A stretch of 6,190 nucleotides of DNA from an uncultured bacterium (lineage in GTDB: Bacteria > Bacillota_A > Clostridia > Oscillospirales > Oscillospiraceae), in the NCBI GenBank assembly GCA_945917385.1, contig CAMEHJ010000077.1, positions 1 to 6,190 on the forward strand. Reading direction: 5' to 3'. Position numbers and translations under genes: made by a program. Below, piece by piece: positions 1 through 6,148 of this stretch. Each line of letters starts with the position of its first letter. Within the stretch, counting starts at the first letter, position 1. The notes below the pieces were generated by a model. That model worked only from the letters and a program-made list of their open reading frames with translations. It had not been told where the DNA came from and searched no databases.

Positions 1-94
1 TTTTTCCTGCTTTTATCTTATCACAGCTTAACATATATAACAATAATCAAAATAAATCACCGTGCCGCGCGGCGGCACAAAATGAGGAGACAAG
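1..94 (+). promoter_or_regulatory. AT-rich leader and putative promoter of the Ig-like surface protein gene
   Basis: This non-coding leader is strongly AT-rich, unlike the GC-rich genes. Possible -10 elements are TATAAC (36-41) or AATAAT (42-47). Matching -35 candidates are weak: TTATCT at 13-18 with a 17-nt spacer, or TTATCA at 18-23 with an 18-nt spacer, so the exact promoter is uncertain. The T-run at 1-5 could be the tail of a terminator belonging to a gene left of the window, but its stem would lie outside. The Shine-Dalgarno GAGGAG (84-89) sits 5 nt before the ATG at 95 and fixes that start. Confidence 0.45.
62..78 (+). other. GC-rich hairpin in the 5' leader, just upstream of the ribosome binding site
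   Basis: GTGCCGC (62-68) and GCGGCAC (72-78) form a perfect 7-bp stem with a 3-nt loop (GCG). It is the only GC-rich patch in the leader and ends 5 nt before the Shine-Dalgarno. No T-run follows it on either strand, so it does not look like an intrinsic terminator. It could stabilise the mRNA or affect ribosome access; that role is inference. No known riboswitch pattern is visible. Confidence 0.5.
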
Positions 95-1825
95 ATGAAA
101 AAGAGAACCGTATCAATACTTCTGGCGCTTGTGCTGATGCTTTCGCTAGCGCCGGCCGCCTTTGCCGCGAGGGAGGAAAACTGCTACCTCGGCAGCGTGA
201 GGGCGGGACAGGATTTCCGAGTGTATGTAACGGACATTGACAGCAACGCCGAGATTGGCTCGACGGTGCTTCCGGACGGCTGCCGGATAGAGCTGGAGAA
301 CCGCGGCGATGCCACAAAGGTATATCTCGCGGGGCGGATAAGCTCTCCGGGGTATGAGCTGTTCACCCTGCCGGTGATGGGCGATGAACAGTATATCGTC
401 AACTGCTCGATAGAGGTCACAGAGGATGCCCCCACCGTCACCACGAGCGCGGATATTAGCTGCAAGCTGGGCGACACCGCGTACATCTCCGTACAGGTCA
501 GCGGCGGGACAAACCTCAGATACCAGTGGTACTCCGTGAGCACCGGCAGGATAGACGGCGCGACAAGCAATACATACAGACCCAATACCATGCTTGTCGG
601 CACTCATGAATACTACTGCGAGGTCACAAGCGGCTCCGCGTCCGAAATCGGCACGACGGTGCGCTCGGCAAATATCAGCGTCACGGTTTACGGCGTCGCG
701 GTTGCCGAGGAGATCGGCATCACCTTCCTGCCGGATAAGCTTGAATACAATCTCGGAGAGGCCGTTGATACCACCGGACTTATCCTCTCTGTCAGATATT
801 CCGACGGCACAAGCAAGATGATAAGCGGCGGCTTTGGGGTGTTCCCCACCAGTCTTACCCAGACCGGCAGACAGAGCATTCAGATAAGCTACGAAAACTG
901 CACCTGCAGCTATGAGGTAACGGTCGGCATCGGCGGACTTATCGAGAGCCTCGGAGTTCTTGAACGCCCCGACAAGACCATATACAAAATAGGCGACAGC
1001 TTTGACGCGACGGGGCTTGTGATTCGCGTCTATTATAAAGGCAGCGGATATAAGGATGTTGAGGCGGACGAGCTTGAATACAGCCCGAAGAAGTTCACAG
1101 AAGCAGGCGCACAGGTCGTCACCGTGACATACGAGGGCAAGACCTGCAGCTTCAGCGTGAGCGTGGAGGACGACAAGAAGGAGATCAGCGTCGCCTCGCT
1201 GCCCTCAAAGCTTGAGTACACCGTGGGAGACAAGCTCGACACAACAGGGCTTTCGATAAATGTCGCAAGCGGCGGCCGCACCCAGACGATAACAAGCGGC
1301 TTTTCCTGCACCCCAAAGGTACTGACGACGGCGGGAACGCAGGAGATAACCGTCATTTACGAGGGCATCAACAAGTGCACCTTCAAGGTCACCGTAAACG
1401 AGAAGGAGACTTCGCCAAGCCCAAGCCCCAGTGCGACCCCCACCCCAATTCCCACTCCGAGCGCGAGCGCCGCGCCGACACAGACCCCCGTGCCGACGCC
1501 CGTGCGCCATGAGTCGCATGAGACGAACTTTGCGGGGACGCTGATGAAGGTCGTGCTCGTTATCGCGATGTTCTGCCTTGTCGGAATCGGCGCATACTTC
1601 GTGGTGCTGAGAAAGAACGGGAAAAAGCGGGCACCGGTCAGACGCTCCGAACCCGTAAGCCGTCCCGCACCCGCAGACCGACCCAAACAGGTCGCTCCCG
1701 AAAAAGAAGCACCTGCCGCACCGACAGCCGGCGCCGCGCACCCTGACCGGGCAAACTCACACATAGACGACGACCCCATCGACGCCGATAAGTTCGCCGA
1801 GGACTGGGACGAGATAAAGAAATAA
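95..1825 (+). CDS. Secreted, membrane-anchored protein with bacterial Ig-like (Big_3-type) repeats
   Basis: This 576-aa protein probably acts on the outer face of the membrane or in the cell wall, in adhesion, carbohydrate or wall binding, or envelope sensing; the exact role is unknown. Visible parts in order are: a signal peptide (1-24; KKR n-region, hydrophobic core, AFA cleavage motif); a short N-terminal region (25-110); an Ig-like domain (about 111-199) with C123, W145 and C175 in YQWY and YYCEV contexts; three diverged repeats of about 70 residues (207-276, 286-357, 365-434), each opening with a Y-x-[LIV]-G-[ED]-x-[LFV]-D-[TA]-[TA]-G-L core typical of Big_3 domains; a P/S/T/A stalk (438-470); one membrane span (about 483-505); and a cytoplasmic tail with a basic stretch (506-517) followed by an acidic end rich in D and E (558-574). 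No LPxTG sorting motif is present, so anchoring is by the membrane span. A hairpin follows, so it may be monocistronic. Topology is well supported; function is not. Confidence 0.9.
   Translation: MKKRTVSILLALVLMLSLAPAAFAAREENCYLGSVRAGQDFRVYVTDIDSNAEIGSTVLPDGCRIELENRGDATKVYLAGRISSPGYELFTLPVMGDEQYIVNCSIEVTEDAPTVTTSADISCKLGDTAYISVQVSGGTNLRYQWYSVSTGRIDGATSNTYRPNTMLVGTHEYYCEVTSGSASEIGTTVRSANISVTVYGVAVAEEIGITFLPDKLEYNLGEAVDTTGLILSVRYSDGTSKMISGGFGVFPTSLTQTGRQSIQISYENCTCSYEVTVGIGGLIESLGVLERPDKTIYKIGDSFDATGLVIRVYYKGSGYKDVEADELEYSPKKFTEAGAQVVTVTYEGKTCSFSVSVEDDKKEISVASLPSKLEYTVGDKLDTTGLSINVASGGRTQTITSGFSCTPKVLTTAGTQEITVIYEGINKCTFKVTVNEKETSPSPSPSATPTPIPTPSASAAPTQTPVPTPVRHESHETNFAGTLMKVVLVIAMFCLVGIGAYFVVLRKNGKKRAPVRRSEPVSRPAPADRPKQVAPEKEAPAAPTAGAAHPDRANSHIDDDPIDADKFAEDWDEIKK
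713..1396 (+). repeat. Three tandem Big_3-type Ig-like repeats encoded within the surface protein gene
   Basis: The units lie at about 713-922, 950-1165 and 1187-1396 (residues 207-276, 286-357 and 365-434). All share a PDK/PSK-x-x-Y opening, a G-[ED] turn, D-[TA]-[TA]-G-L, a [TE]-x-[TA]-G-x-Q strand near the middle to end, and a closing YE-x-x-x-C/F-x-V-x-V strand. They differ enough in DNA to be old duplications rather than recent slippage copies. Units 1 and 3 are the most alike around KLEY and DTTGL. The pattern matches bacterial Ig-like group 3 repeats of Gram-positive surface proteins. Confidence 0.75.
1406..1504 (+). repeat. Low-complexity Pro/Ser/Thr/Ala stalk coding region
   Basis: Residues 438-470 are almost entirely P, S, T and A in alternating SP and TP pairs. 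The DNA is correspondingly C-rich. Such stalks hold an extracellular domain away from the membrane and are common just before a membrane span or wall anchor. It lies about 12 residues before the span, which fits that role. Confidence 0.8.
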
Positions 1826-1831
1826 AACCAC

Positions 1832-1862
1832 TTTCAAGCCGCTGAATCTCAGCGGCTTGAAA
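1832..1862 (+). terminator. Perfect hairpin after the surface protein gene, probable terminator
   Basis: TTTCAAGCCGCTGA (1832-1845) pairs perfectly with TCAGCGGCTTGAAA (1849-1862), giving a 14-bp stem with a 3-nt loop. It begins 7 nt after the stop codon (1823-1825). The downstream sequence is T-rich but interrupted (ATTATGTTGTCTTT) rather than a clean T-run. Termination may therefore be incomplete, or the stem may mainly protect the 3' end. Its place between a stop codon and a new promoter supports a terminator. Confidence 0.75.
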
Positions 1863-1868
1863 ATTATG

Positions 1869-1897
1869 TTGTCTTTGATAATGAAATAAATTATAAT
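1869..1897 (+). promoter_or_regulatory. Sigma-A-type promoter for the membrane protein-larC unit
   Basis: TTGTCT (1869-1874) and a perfect TATAAT (1892-1897) are separated by exactly 17 nt. The expected start of transcription is near 1904, leaving a leader of about 25 nt. The -35 matches TTGACA at four of six positions. An AAGGA Shine-Dalgarno (1918-1922) lies 7 nt before the ATG at 1930. No operator-like inverted repeat is evident between the -10 and the start codon. Confidence 0.7.
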
Positions 1898-1929
1898 ATA
1901 ATAACCGATTTTTTCAAAAGGAATAAAAA

Positions 1930-3108
1930 ATGATGGACAATATCAGAAACCGCCGGAGGCTCATGTTTGTCAAGACGCTGTGCGTGATGCTGTGCGTGCT
2001 TCTGGCGTACAAGTGGCAGAGAACATTTTTTAATGTCTGCACCGGCGGGATATATTCCGACGTTCCTTTGCACATACAGCTTGCCCTCGGCCGAAACGAC
2101 TACGGCCTGTCCTCGTACATAATCCGCGCGCTGTACGCCATCGGGGACGAGCATTTTGCCCAGACCGCGCTGAGCCTCATTTTAGCGGCAAACCATGTCG
2201 CCGGGATATTCACGCTCTTTGCGCTTGTGTGCTGTGTTTTGCCGGAGCTTAACCGCTGGTACGCCTTTTTAGCGTGCGAGCTTGCGCTGCTGTGCGGGCC
2301 GTGGCTTATTCCTGGGTATCAGATGGGCGTTTACATCGGGGCACACAACGGCAACCTCTACCACAACATGACCGTGCTTTTCAGCCGCACATTTGTCCCG
2401 CTGTGCTTCGTGTTCTTTTTCCGCATCCGCGATAAGCGCCACGGGAAGATAGCCTTGTCGGACTGGCTTATATTCACGGCACTGTTTCTGGTTGCGACGC
2501 TCTTCAAGCCGAATTTTGCTTTCGCGTTCATCCCGATGCTCGCCGCCATGCTCGTCTGGGACTTCGTGAAGTACCGGGGAAAATACCTGAAAAACGAGAT
2601 AATCACCGGCCTCTCGGTGGTTCCGGCGGGACTTTCGTGCATCTGGTCATATCTTGTGCTGTTTGCCGATGACTTCGCCGGCACAAAGTCGGAGCTTGCG
2701 CTCGGCATCTACATGGGGATGAGCCTGACCGCCCTTGCGGTGATGTTCATCCGCGGACTTCTCCTGCCGATATACACGTTTACCGTGCAGGGCAGAAAGG
2801 AGAAGAACGCGCGGTACATCGGCCTTATCGCCTTGTGCGACCTTATAGCCATCCTGGAGGCGTCCTTCATCGTGGAGACCGGCTACCGCGCGACCGACGG
2901 CAATCTCGACTGGGGCAGCCTTGCCATCTACCCCTCAATGTTTGCGATAGGAATTGCATTGCTGTTCCGGATGCTTCAGAATACGGATAAGAGCAAGCCC
3001 GGCGACATCGCAAAGGCGGCTGTGGGCGTTATTATGCTGCTCGGCCACCTCGCCGTCGGCGTGTATTTCTACCATGCGTTCAACTCGGGGATGAGCTATT
3101 TTGTGTAA
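1930..3108 (+). CDS. Polytopic integral membrane protein of unknown function, possibly GT-C-like
   Basis: I do not recognise this 392-aa family with certainty. It has about ten hydrophobic spans, roughly at 11-27, 82-103, 109-127, 150-165, 179-194, 196-211, 224-245, 257-279, 296-314, 329-349 and 363-382, with basic loops such as RIRDKRHGK (165-173) and GRKEKNAR (288-295) that are probably cytoplasmic. After the first span an external-looking segment holds SDVPLH (43-48). A second loop holds two histidines, H139 and H145, in HNGNLYHN. Acidic and His residues in the first outer loop of a many-span protein recall GT-C-fold glycosyltransferases and polysaccharide-assembly proteins of Firmicutes, but this is inference. 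It starts MM (ATG at 1930 or 1933); the Shine-Dalgarno fits both. It has its own promoter and larC follows after 14 bp, so the two are probably co-transcribed. A transporter is an alternative, but no transporter signature is visible. Confidence 0.85.
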   Translation: MMDNIRNRRRLMFVKTLCVMLCVLLAYKWQRTFFNVCTGGIYSDVPLHIQLALGRNDYGLSSYIIRALYAIGDEHFAQTALSLILAANHVAGIFTLFALVCCVLPELNRWYAFLACELALLCGPWLIPGYQMGVYIGAHNGNLYHNMTVLFSRTFVPLCFVFFFRIRDKRHGKIALSDWLIFTALFLVATLFKPNFAFAFIPMLAAMLVWDFVKYRGKYLKNEIITGLSVVPAGLSCIWSYLVLFADDFAGTKSELALGIYMGMSLTALAVMFIRGLLLPIYTFTVQGRKEKNARYIGLIALCDLIAILEASFIVETGYRATDGNLDWGSLAIYPSMFAIGIALLFRMLQNTDKSKPGDIAKAAVGVIMLLGHLAVGVYFYHAFNSGMSYFV

Positions 3109-3122
3109 TATCGGGAGAATAT

Positions 3123-4319
3123 ATGAAAACAATTTACCTTGACTGCTCCATGGGCGCGGCGGGAGATATGCTCACAGCCGCCCTCTTGGAGCTTACGGAA
3201 GATAAGGAGACCGCGCTCGAAGAGCTTAACGCACTCGGCATACCGCACGTTCGCTACGTCGCGGAGCGCAGTGAAAAGCGCGGCATAGTCGGCACGCATA
3301 TGTCCGTCAAAATAGACGGACACGAGGAGGGCGACGAACACGCGGAGCACCATCACCACGGCAGACACATGGAGGATATCCAAAGCATCGTCTCCGCGCT
3401 CAATACCAAGGAGAAGGTAAAGCGCGATATCATGGCGGTCTACACCCTGATTGCCGACGCGGAGAGCCATGTACACGGCAGACCGGTATCGGAGGTACAC
3501 TTTCACGAGGTCGGCGCGCTCGACGCCATCGCGGATATCGCGGCGGTGTGCCTGCTTATTGACAGGCTCGGCGCGGAGGAGGTCTTAGCGTCCGTTATAC
3601 ATGTCGGCTCCGGCACCGTGAGCTGCGCCCACGGAATACTGCCCGTGCCCGCCCCGGCGACGGCGCATATCCTGCGCGGCATACCCTGCTGCGGCGGGGA
3701 GATAAAGGGCGAGCTGTGTACCCCGACGGGCGCTGCATTGCTCAGGCATTTTGTCAGGCGCTTCGGGGATATGCCCGTTATCAGAGTTGAGCGTATCGGC
3801 TACGGCATGGGCAAGAAGGACTTCCCGCGCGCAAACGCGCTGCGCGCCATGATAGGCGAGACGGAGACGCCGACGGAGCGTATTGCCGTGCTGAGCTTCA
3901 ATGTGGACGACATGACCGCCGAGCAGATATCATTTGCAAGCGAGCGGCTGTTCGCATCCGGCGCGGTGGAGGTGTTCACGCTCCCCGCGGGCATGAAGAA
4001 AAGCAGACCCGGCACGCTGGTCTGTGCGCTGTGCCATGAGGAAAAGAAAGCCGCGGTCATCTCCGCAATATTCAAAAACACAAGCACCCTCGGCGTGCGT
4101 GAGAGCGAGTGCCGCCGTCATGTGCTGGAAAGGCGCTTTGTGAAGTACGACACGCCCTACGGCGAGGTGCGCTCCAAAATCTCCGAGGGCTACGGGGTGA
4201 AGCGTGAGAAGCTTGAATATGAGGACCTTGCCCGTATCGCAAGGGAGAACGACACCGGCATCGACCGGGCGGCAAAAATGGTGGAAGAGCATATAATAAA
4301 CAGCAATCAAAAAAGCTGA
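3123..4319 (+). CDS. larC: LarC, nickel insertion protein (nickel-pincer cofactor nickel chelatase)
   Basis: LarC performs the last step of nickel-pincer nucleotide (NPN) synthesis: CTP-dependent insertion of nickel into pyridinium-3,5-bisthiocarboxylic acid mononucleotide made by LarB and LarE. NPN serves lactate racemase LarA and related racemases and epimerases. Family signs are the N-terminus YLDCSMGAAGDM (5-16), HFHEVGALDAIAD (126-138), CTPTGAALL (199-207), NVDDMTAEQ (260-268) and MKKSRPGT (291-298). A His/acid-rich loop (67-82, seven His, four in a row) is a likely metal-handling segment. At 398 aa it is full length, with the LarC1 and LarC2 parts in one frame; in Lactobacillus plantarum they are joined by programmed frameshifting. 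GGGAG (3113-3117) lies 5 nt before the ATG. The preceding membrane protein gene ends 14 bp upstream. No larA, larB or larE is in the window. The stop codon lies inside the shared hairpin at 4305-4344. Confidence 0.95.
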   Translation: MKTIYLDCSMGAAGDMLTAALLELTEDKETALEELNALGIPHVRYVAERSEKRGIVGTHMSVKIDGHEEGDEHAEHHHHGRHMEDIQSIVSALNTKEKVKRDIMAVYTLIADAESHVHGRPVSEVHFHEVGALDAIADIAAVCLLIDRLGAEEVLASVIHVGSGTVSCAHGILPVPAPATAHILRGIPCCGGEIKGELCTPTGAALLRHFVRRFGDMPVIRVERIGYGMGKKDFPRANALRAMIGETETPTERIAVLSFNVDDMTAEQISFASERLFASGAVEVFTLPAGMKKSRPGTLVCALCHEEKKAAVISAIFKNTSTLGVRESECRRHVLERRFVKYDTPYGEVRSKISEGYGVKREKLEYEDLARIARENDTGIDRAAKMVEEHIINSNQKS

Positions 4320-4344
4320 ACCAGACGGTTCAGCTTTTTTGATT
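4305..4344. terminator. Symmetric bidirectional intrinsic terminator between convergent genes
   Basis: AATCAAAAAAGCTGAACC (4305-4322) pairs perfectly with 4327-4344, an 18-bp inverted repeat around a 4-nt loop (AGAC). The core stem GCTGAACC/GGTTCAGC is followed on either strand by six T residues, as expected for an intrinsic terminator working in both directions. The larC stop TGA (4317-4319) lies in the left arm. The stop TAA of the - strand HAD gene (4345-4343) lies at the end of the right arm. Confidence 0.93.
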
Positions 4345-5164
4345 ACATAAACTTTTCAAGCGCCCTTGCAAAGCCGCACTCCATGTTGGAGAGGGTCACG
4401 AAGTCGGCGGCGGCTTTCAGCTCGTCCACGGCGTTTGCCATTGCAACGCCCGTACCGGCAGCCTTGATCATGTCGAGGTCGTTGCTGCCGTCGCCGAGGG
4501 CGATGGTGTCCTTGATATCAATGCCAAGGTACTTGCACAAAGCGCACAGCGCCTGACCCTTGCTCGCTCTGCCGCCGTTTATCTCGATATTCATCGGCAG
4601 GGAGGAGGTGGTGCATAGGTCGGGGAATTTTTCTCGCAGCTCCGAGATGATTCGCGCTTTTTTTTCGGGGGAGGAGGTATAAAATTGTATCTTCTGAAGC
4701 GCATCTCCTCGTTCACGAAGATAGTCTGTCAGGCTGTCCACCCGTGTGCGGTTGGTGCGTATCAGGTTCAGAATACCGGGGATGGTGACGATGTCCTGAA
4801 TGGTGTCGTACATATGCGCGCTCATATAGCCGTGATTATCAAGATAGCAGTCGTAGGAAAGCCCCTGCGTGTCGGCGTAGGCGTATACCTCAAGCGCGCG
4901 CTCAAGCGGTATTTTAGCGCTGTAAATCTCTTTATCTTCCTGAATGTCGGAGACGAGAGCGCCGTTCGCGCCTATCATGTAGCGCAGCTCAGGCAGCGCC
5001 ATGAGCTCGTCCGGCAGGACAGAGAGAACCCGCCCGGTCGCGGGTACGATATGGACTCCTCGCTCGGCAGCGCACCTCAGCACGCGCATATTTTCATCGG
5101 GCACCGTCTTGTCGTCGTAAAGAAAGGTCCCGTCAAGGTCAAAGGCGATAAGTTTTATACTCAA
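4343..5164 (-). CDS. Cof-type HAD-IIB family phosphatase
   Basis: This is a 273-aa cytoplasmic HAD-superfamily hydrolase, normal length for the Cof/YidA/YbiV group, which removes phosphate from sugar phosphates, nucleotides or coenzyme phosphates with Mg2+. All four motifs are visible: I, FDLDGT, with nucleophile D9 and acid/base D11; II, T43 in PATGR; III, K202 in RASKGQ; IV, GDGSNDLDMI with D225 and D229. The C2-type cap lies between motifs II and III (about 85-190). The start is TTG (5164-5162): the next Met, at residue 26, would delete motif I, and an in-frame TAA lies at 5182-5180. The ribosome site is weak (GGACGG, 5177-5172, 7 nt spacing). The LysR gene ends 18 bp upstream, so translation may be coupled to it. 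The substrate cannot be told from sequence; the regulator next door suggests conditional expression. Confidence 0.93.
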   Translation of the reverse strand: MSIKLIAFDLDGTFLYDDKTVPDENMRVLRCAAERGVHIVPATGRVLSVLPDELMALPELRYMIGANGALVSDIQEDKEIYSAKIPLERALEVYAYADTQGLSYDCYLDNHGYMSAHMYDTIQDIVTIPGILNLIRTNRTRVDSLTDYLRERGDALQKIQFYTSSPEKKARIISELREKFPDLCTTSSLPMNIEINGGRASKGQALCALCKYLGIDIKDTIALGDGSNDLDMIKAAGTGVAMANAVDELKAAADFVTLSNMECGFARALEKFM

Positions 5165-5182
5165 AATAACACCGTCCGTTTA

Positions 5183-6145
5183 TTATTCCTGCCAGAGCAT
5201 TCCGTCCTTATACCGGCTGAAAAAGCTGACAAAGCTCTCAAACAGCTCAAGAGTTTTTCCGTGCAGGCCGTTTTCTTTGTTATAGTAGGCGCACACGTCG
5301 TCCGTGTCGGCAAGATAGGGAAGGGGGAAAATGTCCACATTCTTGAGATAGTCCTCCTGTATCGCAGGGTCGAGCAGATCCCAGAAGAGCTTCGCGTAGA
5401 TGAAAACGCCGAGGCCGCTGTTCGCAAGCTGAAACGCGTTTTCAATGTTCGTAAGCTCACAGACAAAGCGCGGGCTTATATCATAATATTTAAGGTAGCC
5501 CTCAAGCGCGCGCCCGCCGGAGGAGGAGGTCGGAATCCGTATAAAGGGCGCGGATTCAAAATGCCGCAGATCCGCCATGCCGGCAAACTCCGCCTTCATC
5601 CTGTCGTAGTCCGCGCCGAAGAGGTTTTTCATAATGGGCTTCGGCACGACAAGAAGCTGGTCCTTGCGGCAGAGCGACACCGTCGAGTAGTTTTCCGGCG
5701 TGTTGCTTATCGAGCCGATGACGAGATCGACCCCGTCGTGCGATATTGCCTTTTGCAGAACATAGGGCGACTCCTCGCTGAGCTTGACATAGGTGTCCGG
5801 GTGCTCCTGCAAAAATTTCGGAAGAACATGGGGCAGAACCGCGCGGGCGATGGTGTGCTCGACGCCGATGTGAATAAAGTGCGCCCCGCCGAGACTGCGG
5901 CTGGAGCTGTCCTCGTACTGCTGCTTGAGAGCGAGTATCTCCTTCGCGGTCTGGAAGAAAAGCTTGCCGTCCTGTGTCAGTACAAGGGGTCGGGTGCGCA
6001 CAAAAAGGGGCGTGCCCAGCTCCTCCTCAAGCTTCGCTATCTGCTTTGAGAGGGACTGCTGTGAAATAAACAGGTGCCTTGCCGCAGTAGAGAAGCTTTT
6101 TTCATCGGCAACGGCAATAAAACTTTTTAACAATGCAAAATCCAT
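5183..6145 (-). CDS. LysR-family transcriptional regulator
   Basis: This is a 320-aa DNA-binding regulator with a length and layout typical of LysR proteins. The N-terminal winged helix-turn-helix is at about 3-60: FIAVADEKSFSTAARHLFIS then QQSLSKQIAKLEEELGTPLF, the classic LysR pattern, with the recognition helix near 28-38. A linker helix (about 60-85) leads to a periplasmic-binding-protein-like effector domain (about 90-305). The SSSGG segment (207-211) lies in that domain; ligand unknown. GGAGGA (6158-6153) lies 7 nt before the ATG, so the start is firm. It ends in tandem stops (TAATAA, 5185-5180). The HAD phosphatase follows after 18 bp on the same strand and is probably co-transcribed. 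LysR regulators often control a divergent neighbour, but only 45 bp upstream are visible and no T-N11-A box can be assigned. Confidence 0.95.
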   Translation of the reverse strand: MDFALLKSFIAVADEKSFSTAARHLFISQQSLSKQIAKLEEELGTPLFVRTRPLVLTQDGKLFFQTAKEILALKQQYEDSSSRSLGGAHFIHIGVEHTIARAVLPHVLPKFLQEHPDTYVKLSEESPYVLQKAISHDGVDLVIGSISNTPENYSTVSLCRKDQLLVVPKPIMKNLFGADYDRMKAEFAGMADLRHFESAPFIRIPTSSSGGRALEGYLKYYDISPRFVCELTNIENAFQLANSGLGVFIYAKLFWDLLDPAIQEDYLKNVDIFPLPYLADTDDVCAYYNKENGLHGKTLELFESFVSFFSRYKDGMLWQE

Positions 6146-6148
6146 GAG

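Noticed and set aside
82..250. ATG at 82-84, just before the surface protein start, out of frame with it
   Set aside because: It overlaps the Shine-Dalgarno of the real gene, has no ribosome site of its own, and its frame destroys the signal peptide.
146..607. A 153-codon open frame on the - strand within the surface protein gene, and similar frames opposite the other genes
   Set aside because: Its protein lacks any family feature, and the + strand gene has a signal peptide, domains and a proper ribosome site.
713..1396. CRISPR-like or recent tandem DNA repeat
   Set aside because: The similarity is at protein level with diverged codons and about 70-residue units; it is a domain repeat, not a DNA repeat array.
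1477..1519. Sortase anchor near the stalk of the surface protein
   Set aside because: No LPxTG-like motif is present, and the span is followed by a 70-residue tail rather than the short basic tail of sortase substrates.
3860..3930. Possible programmed frameshift site at the LarC1/LarC2 junction, as in Lactobacillus plantarum
   Set aside because: The frame is continuous through all LarC motifs, so no frameshift is needed, and I see no slippery run there.
4685..6049. A 454-codon open frame on the + strand, opposite the HAD and LysR genes, beginning with TTG
   Set aside because: It spans two well-identified - strand genes and the gap between them, has no recognisable domain, and is explained by GC-biased codons keeping the opposite strand free of stops.
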